Of a stretch of DNA of 22,639 bases, positions 8,150 to 16,814 are shown one piece after another. Numbering within the stretch: the first letter of the stretch is position 1; each line of letters opens with the position of its first letter. The DNA is taken from the NCBI GenBank assembly GCA_023212695.1, contig JALCCG010000327.1, forward strand, positions 1 through 22,639, written 5' to 3'. Below the pieces are notes generated by a model, which was not told where the DNA came from, did no database searches, and worked only from the letters and a program-made list of their open reading frames with translations. The position numbers were made by a program, and so were the translations under genes. Source of the stretch: Sporisorium sorghi. Its lineage: Eukaryota > Basidiomycota > Ustilaginomycetes > Ustilaginales > Ustilaginaceae.

Positions 8150-10332
8150 TTAACGACCATTCGCAGCCCTAGCAGCAGCCACCGCCTGCGCCTCGGCCCG
8201 ATTCAACCGCTCAATCTCCCTCCACGGCCGTTCGTCCATCATCCAATACACAAACGGACCATTCGGACTCTCCTCCTCGTGCAGCGCATCCGTCCAGATC
8301 CCAAAGATCGGAGCCCTCGTCCCCGGCGGGCCCGGCTGAATCCCTTCCAACTGCCATCGATCCTCGCCATCGTGGACGTGCGTCAGCGACCAATGCAAGC
8401 CTTCGATCTTCTTCTTGCCGCGCGGACCTCTCGACATGATGTCGTCCACGTCCTCCTCCCGAGCGTACACGGGGCGCACCATGCCGTGCACCCCGCCGCG
8501 CGGCATGGGCGCTTCGTTGCCCCAGTATGTGACGGTTGTGCCGCGGAAGAAGAGCGTCGGGTAGTCCGGGTCGTCCTCTTGGCCTTCCTCGTCGGTGTTG
8601 TACGCCGGCTGCTGCGATTTGGGCAGCAGTTCGAGCCGGAGCTGCAGACAGTCGCCTACGGCTTCTTCTTGCCCGACCAGGTTTGGGCGTGGGCCTTCGA
8701 CGGTGAACGCATTTTGCACGGGTGCCGTTTTGCCGTTGGCGCCGTTGGAGTGGGCTTGGGCTCTGGCCAGTGCTTGCCTGCGCTGCCTCGCCAGGCGTAC
8801 GTTGAAGTCGACAAAGTGCGAAAAGTCCAAGAAGCTGTACGAGCCGGCCCAGAAGCTCTCGCAGCGTGCCCAGTCGTGTGGCTTTTCGTCGTCTTGCGAT
8901 TCCTGAACATTTCCGTTTGTCTTTCGGGGTGTATTCGCGGGCTGGTCATCGCCAGAAGCCTCGCTGACATACAGCTTGGCAGGCTGAGGATTGGGCAGCG
9001 ACGAGATCCAGCCGGTGGGGAACTCAAGGAACTCGCGCTTCTCCATCGGATCATGGACCAGTATGCCTGCGCTGTCGTAGATCTTGGGGATCTTGATTCC
9101 GACGCCCCAGTTTTCGAGCCAGATGGCTTCTTTGAGGTTGGCGTACATGACCACCATGATGGCTTCCACCAGTTCCCAGTGCACCGCTTTCTTGCGCAGA
9201 CTGACGCGTTGCTCTTTTGCGTCATCATCTGCCACTTTGCCGTCGGCCTTGTCGTCGTTCTGCTTTAGCAGGTGCTTGACCTCGTCATCCGCATGACAGC
9301 CGCGATAGCCCGCAGCGGCAGCCATGGGTCGAAATACACCGAACGGCCCAAACTCGTCGTCGTCGACATCATCATCGAAATCTTCGTGGTCGTCCCAGTC
9401 GTCGGCGTCCTCGTCAAAGTCGTCGTCCTCGGCCTCTTCGTCGTCGTCGTCGTCGTCGTCGTCTTGCTCTTCCACAACGACCGGATCATCATACTCATCT
9501 CCGAATGCTTCCGCGTCCTCCTCGAGGCTGTGTCTTGGCCGTGCTGAAGTGCCCGGCTGACCGCTAGTCACACGCATGACCTCGGCGAGCATGCCCGGCC
9601 GGACGAAACGCACATTGAGTTCGCCTCTTGCAACAAAGGCGACTGCGCCCCCGATGGTGACTTGGATGTTGTGCCTGCCCGTGACGATGCCGATGGGCCG
9701 ATTGCCCTCGTACGTGAATGTTCTCGTGGTGGCGTCGTAAGAGCCCAGTTCAGGTGGCTCGTACGGTGTGCGATCGGTGTCGCGTTGAGCTGCGTTGCCG
9801 CGTAACAATCTTGTTGTTGTTGCTTCGTCATCGTCATCGGACGAATCCCAGCCTGCCGCTGCCCCGTCATTCCCGTTTTGGCTGGAATTGATGAGATTGC
9901 CAAATCGGTCGGCGACCTGGAAGGTGCGCCTGGTTCCACCGTTGGTGCTGACTTCCATCTCGATGGGCACAGGGTCGTCGGGAATGTCATCGTCGCTGAA
10001 CTCGACTGCTTCCCGAACGGCGTCATCATCCCCGTCAAGGCTGCCTTCGCCTCTTGCTGCGTCTGCCATATTGACGTCATCATCACCATCATTCTCGCCA
10101 GCATCCTCCTCTGCTTGCTCACCACCGTTGCGAGCTTGAGGGTCAGAAGGACGGCGCCAGGCGTGGAGAGGCGCATAGCCGTTGGACCAGCCGTAGTGAC
10201 CCGAATCGTAGACTCGATGTCGCATGCGAGCGCGGACCTCGTCTTCCTCGTCGGGTGCGCTGCAGAAGCCAAAGCTGGGGCCGAACATGCGAGGACGATT
10301 GCGAAGGATGGCGGCAGGCGGTTCGTCAAAGC

Positions 10333-10367
<35 letters not shown>

Positions 10368-11569
10368 TCGTCGTCGTCGTCGTCTTGGTCTTGGTCTGCG
10401 TCCTCATCGTCATCGCCGCTTATTGCCTCAGCATCCTCGTCTGCTTGGGCAGCACGGTCCTGCGCCGTCGTGGGGATGTCTGTCGGTTGCGACTGCTGAG
10501 CAGCGGCTGCTACGTCTTGTTCTGCCTGCGCGGCACCCTGATTCGCGAGACCATCTTGCTGAGGCTGACCTGGAATCTCTTGAGGACTTTCTGTGAGGCG
10601 CTGCTTCTGCGAGTCTTTCCATGCTCGAATGCCGTGCAAGCAGTGGATGCGGGCGGCGAGTCGCATCTGTGGTTGGGCAAGGGAGTCGATGTCGATGCCT
10701 CGATCTACGAGTGGATGGAGAGACTCAGGATACATGAGCTTGAGGAGACGTGCGGAGCGTCTGCGTACCGAGTCGGGGCGTTCGCCGCTGGTCGACTTGG
10801 ACGGGGACCTGTGACGCGACGAGGTGGATGCTGCGGCAGTCGACGTGGAAGGACCAGCTTCCTGTTGCGCAGAGAGGCGACGACGCTTGCGTTCCTGCGG
10901 CGACTTGGAGCGAGTGCCCGAATGGGAGGCGGAGTCGGATTTGAATCCGTCGAGACTGCACATGATGGAGCGAGGAAAGACCCACTGGCTCCAAGTGGAT
11001 TGACCGGATGAGAGGATCGAGTCGCCAAGCCAGGTAGTGTTGCGGCAGGGGTCTGGATACTGCGATGGAACGGCCGTGTCGATGACGGATAGGAGTGCAG
11101 TGAGGACAGCGTTGAAGTTCAACGAGAGCAGGGCATGGTCACTGGGATCTGCTGCGTAAAGCCTTGCGGCCCGATCTCTGAGTTGGACAAGGGACATGAC
11201 GGAGGGTGCAGTCGCTTGTGTCGATGTGGATGCCGTGGAGGATGACGATGATGCGCTGGACGATGAAGAGCTCAAAGACGGGGCATCGTGCTCCGACTGT
11301 GCGTCATCGTCTTGCGCATCGTCAGAAGGCGCATCCCAGAGGCTGGCAAAATCATCAAAGCGTTGGAGATAGAGCTGCTTCCAGAGATGGACGTCTCCAA
11401 TCCGATCTTGGCCGTAGACATGCTGTCGAGCCAGTTTGCATGTTTGCGAAAAGTGTTCGATGCACAGTGGTGGCAGAGAGAGTAAGATGGCGTGGATCAG
11501 CTCGGTGGGCAGAGCAAGGAGGCCACCATGGCGTTTGTGCTGCTCTTCGTTGTGCAGCAAGTCATCCAT
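8150..11569 (-). CDS. Large acidic F-box protein
   Basis: This is a single 1139-residue open frame starting MDDLLHNEEQHKRHGG. An F-box is visible at residues about 17-66 (LLALPTELIHAILLSLPPL, then FSQTCKLARQHV and LWKQLYLQRFDDF), the segment that docks to Skp1 in SCF ubiquitin ligases. Residues about 85-300 are Ser/Asp-rich and probably disordered. Two poly-Asp runs follow: about 16 residues near 396-412 and about 8 near 700, embedded in a longer acidic stretch. The C-terminal 300 residues look folded (FWAGSYSFLDFSHFVDFN; YPTLFFRGTTVTYWG; GLHWSLTHV; IFGIWTDA) and may be the substrate-binding part; I do not recognise WD40 or leucine-rich repeats. The asparagine- and aspartate-coding runs come from GTC/GTCATC triplet repeats and may vary in length between strains. 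No intron is needed. The gene shares a 491-base divergent promoter with the hydrolase at 12061. Confidence 0.78.
9437..9473 (-). repeat. Trinucleotide run encoding poly-Asp (second acidic tract)
   Basis: Consecutive GTC triplets on the + strand encode aspartate on the minus strand, inside the F-box protein around residue 700. The run is perfect in phase with the coding frame. Confidence 0.8.
10334..10386 (-). repeat. Trinucleotide run encoding poly-Asp (first acidic tract)
   Basis: About 16 GTC triplets with one ATC interruption encode 16 aspartates of the F-box protein around residues 396-412. Near-perfect triplets suggest a length-variable coding microsatellite. Confidence 0.85.
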
Positions 11570-11770
11570 GACTGTGTCGAGCGAGTGAATTCGTCGCTGA
11601 TAGCTGAGATGATGATGATGATGGTTGTGGTGGGAAGAGAAGATGCTTGACGACGACGAGACGGAGGTGACGTGACAAATGGCGGAAAGTGTGACTGCGC
11701 AGAGAAGAGACCCTGAATCACCAAAAGTGAATCAGCAGCGCAGCCGGCACAATCGCAGAGGAGAAGAAAC

Positions 11771-11802
<32 letters not shown>
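11771..11802. repeat. CAG trinucleotide repeat, about 11 units
   Basis: A perfect GCA/CAG run lies in the divergent promoter. It falls in a short open frame (polyglutamine if translated) that has no recognisable product, so it is best read as a non-coding microsatellite. Confidence 0.85.
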
Positions 11803-11806
<4 letters not shown>

Positions 11807-11892
11807 CAGCGCAGACACGCACGCGCTCTCTCGTCACATCAGCGCGGCTTTTCCGTTGCAAACTCAGCTTTTTGGACCCTGAACGAGCCGAA

Positions 11893-11925
11893 GTTTCGGA
11901 CGAATTTTCGGACGAATTTTCGGAA
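11893..11925. repeat. 12-base tandem repeat upstream of the hydrolase gene
   Basis: The unit TTTTCGGACGAA occurs about 2.7 times head to tail, about 140-170 bases upstream of the hydrolase ATG. It may be a duplicated regulatory site or simple slippage. Confidence 0.75.
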
Positions 11926-12060
11926 TCGTCACATTTGTTAGATTTCCACAGCCCGGCAAAAACTCGGCGTTCCGGCTTTGCCTGTTGGCCGGTGCGTTTT
12001 CACTTTGCCGTCCTTGCCGCTGCAACCACTTCGACCACCATCATCGTCATCATATTCAAT

Positions 12061-13248
12061 ATGCTGGACGTCACCGCATCTCGTTTCTACACCACACCAC
12101 TCACTACACCGCCCTCCAAACCGGATGCCAAACCAACCCAGCGCAGATACCATTACCTCGACTATCGACCGCCTCCCGGTGTGCCAGAGAGAGCAACGCT
12201 GCTGCTTCTCCATGGCTTTCCCGATTTTAGTGAAGGGTGGCGCAGCGTCGTTGCTCCTCTTCGGCTTGCTGGTTTTCGTCTGATCGTTCCGGACCTGCTC
12301 GGGTATGGGCTGAGCTCGGCGCCGTCCACCTCGGCTGCTTCTACGCCTGCTGGCACCGAGTCCAGACTCGCAGAGTACGGCGGCAGGGCCATCTCGATCG
12401 ACCTCAACGGCTTGCTTGATCATGCGCAGGCCGCAAAGGGATCCGAGTACGGCGCAGAGCATCTCACCTCGGATGGCAAGGGCGGGCGCGTCATTGTGCT
12501 CGCCCACGACTGGGGCTCGTGGTTGGGCTGGAGGTTTGCCCAGTGGTATCCGAACAGAGTCATGGGCGTTTGTGGTCTCTGCGTTCCTTTCCAGGCACCA
12601 ACCTCGAAACCCATCCCCATCGACGCTGTTCTGAACAACGTGCCCAGCTTCGGCTATCAAAAGTTTTTCTCGGAGGAGAGGAGCACCAAGATCATCGAGC
12701 AGCACCTCGACCGCTTCCTCGCCATCATCTTTATGATCCCCGGTCTCTTCTCGTCCGACTCGGCCAACGAGGAAGAGATCCGCGACTGGCATCTCGTAGG
12801 CAAACTCGAAAGGCTGCTCACCATGCCCGAATTCTCCGAGATCCCACTCAAGCACCTCGGACGCAACATCCTCGACAAGCAGCAGCTGGACCACTACATC
12901 GCCGTCTTCCGCAGCCGTGGCATGGAGGGCCCGCTCAGCTGGTACCGCACGCGAGAGATCAACTGGCAGGAAGATCGCGCATTGACGTCCAAGACGCTGC
13001 CGGAATCGTTGCCGGCGATGCTCATCATGCCCAAGGACGATGTCGCCGTGCCGCCTGCGCTGGGCAGGACCATGAAGAAGCACGTCCCGCAGACCGAGTT
13101 TGTTGAGGTAGAGGGAAGCGGGCACTGGGTTCAGAACGAGTTGCCCAGTGTCGTGGTGCAGAACTTTAAGCAGTGGGTCGATCGCAGTGTTCTTCCGAAC
13201 GAGAAGAAAGGGAATGGCATGCTAGGTTGGCTGCGAAGCAAGTTGTGA
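12061..13248 (+). CDS. Epoxide hydrolase-like alpha/beta hydrolase
   Basis: The first in-frame ATG (12061) gives 395 residues. The fold markers are in order: oxyanion-hole HGFPDFSEGW (51-60), PDLLGYGLSS (78-86), and nucleophile elbow LAHDWGSWLGW with Asp150 as nucleophile. An acidic pair Asp326/Asp327 in MPKDDVAVP is followed by the catalytic His355 in GSGHWVQNE. An Asp nucleophile in HDWG is characteristic of epoxide hydrolases and haloalkane dehalogenases. The lid tyrosines of epoxide hydrolases also appear to be present: Tyr199 in FGYQKFF and Tyr295 in GPLSWYR. The enzyme would open epoxides of lipids or xenobiotics with water; the natural substrate is unknown. The C-terminal tail is basic and no signal peptide is present from this start. 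It is followed by 1.2 kb without a gene. Confidence 0.85.
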   Translation: MLDVTASRFYTTPLTTPPSKPDAKPTQRRYHYLDYRPPPGVPERATLLLLHGFPDFSEGWRSVVAPLRLAGFRLIVPDLLGYGLSSAPSTSAASTPAGTESRLAEYGGRAISIDLNGLLDHAQAAKGSEYGAEHLTSDGKGGRVIVLAHDWGSWLGWRFAQWYPNRVMGVCGLCVPFQAPTSKPIPIDAVLNNVPSFGYQKFFSEERSTKIIEQHLDRFLAIIFMIPGLFSSDSANEEEIRDWHLVGKLERLLTMPEFSEIPLKHLGRNILDKQQLDHYIAVFRSRGMEGPLSWYRTREINWQEDRALTSKTLPESLPAMLIMPKDDVAVPPALGRTMKKHVPQTEFVEVEGSGHWVQNELPSVVVQNFKQWVDRSVLPNEKKGNGMLGWLRSKL

Positions 13249-14481
13249 TCAAGCAATCGATTGTGCTTCGAGCGAGATTGCCGAGATGGAAGGTCTGAAA
13301 AAGTTTACAGCATTGCCTGATTTGGAATGAGAAGATGATCTTCAGGGTCACGTCGTTGTCAAGACCGAACGGCCGAACATCATGCCCGTATGGCCCGATG
13401 AAGCGAAAGGGACTGTTGTGAGACGTCAACTGAACACCTGACAGCGCGAGTAAGTCCGCAAGCACTGTAGTCGAAAGCAAGAGTTCGACCGAAACCTTGT
13501 CTGTGCATCAACGAAAGCAGTTGCAACCATCCAATGCAAAGCAGCGTGGGAACCGGACTCCTTCGGAATACGCAGTGTCGACGAGAAGGAAGCAACCGCT
13601 GAGAGCGATTCGAGGCGGAACAAGGTTCAAAGCAAGATAGCCGAATACCCAGGCTCTCGGACTCGTCTGCAGCTAACGACCTCCTCCCGCTTTGCCTGCC
13701 GGGCCAGCTTGCGCCGTTCTCAATTCCGCCGGGCGTCGTTGTCCATCGTCGCATGTTGCACCTCTGAACTGAGGTAAAGCACCACTTAGGACAAGAGATG
13801 ACAACGATCAAGCATCATCTTCAGACATTGTGTTGTATGAGGCGAATGACCCTCGACAGCAGTTGTTCCCCTTGCCGACGGCTGCACAGTGTACGAGGGA
13901 GGACTCCGCCATGCAACGAGGGGGGCATGACAGACAACAAGAGGCGAGAGTGTGGGGTAGGCTAAGCGAACTCCGCAAGTTTGCTGCTCTTCCTGCATCG
14001 GCAATTCGCCTGTAGTGCAGTGTACGTACGACGATGCTCTGCTTCAAGTCGCTTGTGTATGGATAACCGGCTCACGTCGATCCGCATGGTAGGCGAAGAC
14101 CCCACACTAGTTGCTCACCATCCAGTTCTCGGAGAGATTTCAAGGTTTCCACATCCGACTGTTCACTTTTCTCTCCACGGACGACGCTCGAGACAGTTTC
14201 TAGGTGTGACCCCTTTCTGATCCTGCGTCTTTGCGGTCAGTGTTGTCTCCCTTCATCGTCGCACTTGCAACAGGAGCACCAGCAACCTCACATTCGACAT
14301 CGTCAATCGCCCTGCAAGTGTTCTGGAGTGGGACTCGACACCCAGGATCCAGAAGGCGCCGTCCTCGGCTTTCTGTCCATCTAGCTTTGCGGGCCATGAT
14401 CTCGTAACGACCAGCGTCCCTCTCTCTCTACCAGACTTCGAGACGCCAGCTCTTGCTCCATACACCTTCCTGCGATTCACG
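13249..14481. other. Gene-free 1.2 kb stretch upstream of the glucoamylase gene
   Basis: This is the 3' flank of the hydrolase gene and the 5' flank of the glucoamylase gene. Open frames up to about 143 codons exist on the minus strand (13380-13811), with non-ATG starts and no family resemblance. I see no tandem repeat, tRNA-like element or transposon end. A long promoter region is typical of a regulated carbohydrate-utilisation gene, but no specific site can be named. Confidence 0.5.
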
Positions 14482-16107
14482 ATGCCCCGCCACGAAAGCA
14501 TAAAAGCGCCCGATGAATCGTCACCTCTCCTCTCCTTCACCTCATCCAACAACACTCCGAACTACACCTCCCCTTCAGACGACATTGAAAAGATGACCAA
14601 GACATCCACGCAACGACGCTCTTCCAAACCCATCGCGATGCTGGGCAGTGCTGGCCTGTGCCTGCTGCTCATCTGCCTATGCGCGTTCAGCACGCACGCC
14701 TCTGCCGCCGCCATTGCGCGCTCGCTCATTGGCCTCGACCACTCCTCCCCTACAGGAGCTCCACTCGAGCGGCGCGCCGTCAGCGCATCGTACGCGTACC
14801 AGCGGATGATCGCCAACATCGGCGGCGCCTCCTCCACCGCTGGCGGGAACCAGGTGCCCAACGTCCAAACTGGTGCTGTGATCGCCTCGCCCTCGACTGC
14901 CGGACCGAACTACTTCTACTCGTGGGTGCGCGACGCCGCGCTGACGATGAAGGTGGTCATCTCGCAGCCGACGCTCGACCGCACGCTTGCGACCAACTAC
15001 GCCAGCGCCGAGAAGGTGCATCAGCAGAACGCGGCGGGGTCGAGCGCGGGGCAGGGCGAGCCCAAGTTCAACGTCGACGGCTCGCTCTTCACGGGTCCGT
15101 GGGGGAGGCCGCAGAACGACGGGCCTGCATTGCGCGCCTCGGCGCTCATGGCGTTTGCGAAACGCATCGGGCTCAGCGATGCGTATGTGACGGGCACGCT
15201 GTACAAGTCCGACCTGAGCGCAGGGAGTTTGATTAAGACGGATCTGGAGTACGTTGCGCACCACTGGCAGGATACGTCGTTCGATCTGTGGGAGGAGGTG
15301 CAGGGCACGCACTTTTTCACGCTCATGGTGCAGTACCGCAGCATGGTCGACGGCGCCAAGTTCGCCTCCGCCATGAACGACCCCAACGCTGCGAGCTACT
15401 ACAACCAACAGGCCGCGGCGGTCAAGAGCAAGCTGCAGAGCTTTTGGGATTCCACCGACAATTTTATCCAGGCATACCAGGGCGTTAGCGGCCGCAACGG
15501 GATCGACTGCTCCGTGCTGCTGGGAGCGCTGAAGGGATGGGACACGACCGACGCCGCCGCCGCTGTCGACGCTAGCCAGTTCGGGCCCGCGTCGGATAAG
15601 CTGCTGGCGACGCACAAGCGCTACGTCGACGCATTCCGCTCGTTGTACGCTATCAATAACAATGCGGCTGCGCCCAAGGCCGTGGGGACGGGCAGGTACC
15701 CCTCGGACGTGTACGACGGCGACGGCACGTCGCAGGGCAATCCGTGGTACATTTGCACGCTGGCGGCTGCAGAGGTGCTCAACACTGCCGTGGCTGTGGC
15801 CAACACGCGTGGGTCGCTGGCAGTCACCGCGACCTCGCTGCCTTTCTACAGGCAGTTCTCGGCGGGCGCTGCGACGGGTACGTACAGTTCGGGGTCCAGC
15901 CAGTATACTGCGCTGACGTCCGGGATGAGGGCGATGGCGAGCGGGTTCGTGGATATCGTCAACTCGCACGCCTGGCCGAACGGATCGCTGAACGAGGAGT
16001 TCAACCGCAACAACGGGTTTAACCAGGGCGCGAGGGATCTCACGTGGTCGTATGCGGCGTTTGTCTCGAACGATCTTGCTTCGCAGGGCAAGTTCCTCGT
16101 CAACTGA
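14482..16107 (+). CDS. GH15 glucoamylase with N-terminal signal anchor
   Basis: The single-exon frame gives 541 residues. The N-terminal 50 residues are hydrophilic and carry an acidic dileucine motif (E12-SSP-L16-L17). They are followed by RRSSK and a hydrophobic segment at about 51-73, so either a type II membrane anchor or, from the internal Met38, a signal peptide. The catalytic domain matches fungal glucoamylases well: VIASPSTAGPNYFYSWVRD (Arg150/Asp151), TGPWGRPQNDGPALRA, DLWEEVQG with the general acid Glu271, GRYPSDVYDG, NPWYICTLAAAE, and WPNGSLNEEF with the general base Glu505, then GARDLTWSYAA. The family hydrolyses terminal alpha-1,4 glucosyl bonds of starch or glycogen to glucose. 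There is no starch-binding CBM20 domain after the catalytic domain. Glycogen turnover in the vacuole is the inferred role if the dileucine tail is used; a secreted enzyme is the alternative. Confidence 0.9.
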   Translation: MPRHESIKAPDESSPLLSFTSSNNTPNYTSPSDDIEKMTKTSTQRRSSKPIAMLGSAGLCLLLICLCAFSTHASAAAIARSLIGLDHSSPTGAPLERRAVSASYAYQRMIANIGGASSTAGGNQVPNVQTGAVIASPSTAGPNYFYSWVRDAALTMKVVISQPTLDRTLATNYASAEKVHQQNAAGSSAGQGEPKFNVDGSLFTGPWGRPQNDGPALRASALMAFAKRIGLSDAYVTGTLYKSDLSAGSLIKTDLEYVAHHWQDTSFDLWEEVQGTHFFTLMVQYRSMVDGAKFASAMNDPNAASYYNQQAAAVKSKLQSFWDSTDNFIQAYQGVSGRNGIDCSVLLGALKGWDTTDAAAAVDASQFGPASDKLLATHKRYVDAFRSLYAINNNAAAPKAVGTGRYPSDVYDGDGTSQGNPWYICTLAAAEVLNTAVAVANTRGSLAVTATSLPFYRQFSAGAATGTYSSGSSQYTALTSGMRAMASGFVDIVNSHAWPNGSLNEEFNRNNGFNQGARDLTWSYAAFVSNDLASQGKFLVN

Positions 16108-16814
16108 AGATGTTGGAGGTGGGATTCGTTCCAGTTGCTGGTCTCAGGGTCGATAGCAGCACGAAATCTACAATCACGTCTCGTCCTCTTTGTCGTCGCT
16201 TGTGTGTGCTAAACAATGATGATGTTGCGGTCATCGTCCCTTCCGCCGTTCCAGGCAGTCAGCCGGTCCGTTTGACAATGCCTGCCTCAGCCCTCGCATC
16301 TCTAGCGACGCGGACACTGGCGGCCGTCAGTCTGTGATCTCGGCCCAAGTGCTCTCTGCTCGCCCGGCATTGCCATGAAAAATCCCCATGAACCATCCAT
16401 GCTGCACGTTCCTGGAGTTTGACGACGGTGGGGCTTCTCAGCTCCATCGATGATCGCAATGAAGGTCCTCATCGGCTGCTTTGAGACGCGTTCCTTACGC
16501 TGGCCCTTCTCTCACGAAGCTTCTGGCTCCGTTTTCTCTCGTCAAGTAATCGCAAGTATTAAAGAACGGCGCATAGCTTCGTTGTCGTTCCCTGAGGATC
16601 AGCTGTGCTCACGATGGTTTCCAACACCGTTCATGGATTCGGTTTGAGCCCGCAACGCGCGCCGCTGCTGCAATGACCACGTCACCACGTCGACACGTTG
16701 ACACATCATCAATGTCACTGTCACCACAGCACAGCCACACTTTGAACCATGACCAAGATATCTCCACACGCGAATGTGAGAGATGTACATAGAATACAAT
16801 CCAACCCAACGGCT
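16108..16814. other. Convergent 3' intergenic region (glucoamylase / P5B ATPase)
   Basis: About 700 bases lie between two convergent stop codons. Only short open frames under 100 codons are present and none is recognisable. No repeat longer than a few units is evident, and it is probably 3' UTR and spacer. Confidence 0.5.

Larger units (their letters stand above)
11570..12060. promoter_or_regulatory. Divergent promoter between F-box and epoxide-hydrolase genes
   Basis: The 491 bases between two divergent start codons must hold both promoters and 5' UTRs. It contains a CAG repeat at about 11771-11802 and a 12-base unit (TTTTCGGACGAA) repeated about 2.7 times at 11893-11925. The hydrolase frame is open from 11872 to its ATG but has no ATG in that part. 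Confidence 0.6.

Noticed and set aside
10929..10945. tRNA B-box-like GGATTTGAATCC
   Set aside because: It lies inside the F-box coding frame and no matching A box or cloverleaf is visible around it.
9878..11011. A 377-codon plus-strand frame with long poly-valine, seemingly a membrane protein
   Set aside because: The valine run is the complement of GTC repeats that encode aspartate in the F-box gene, so the hydrophobic look is an artefact.
13380..13811. A 143-codon minus-strand frame between the hydrolase and glucoamylase genes
   Set aside because: It lacks an ATG at its start and has no domain, signal peptide or splice-supported extension.
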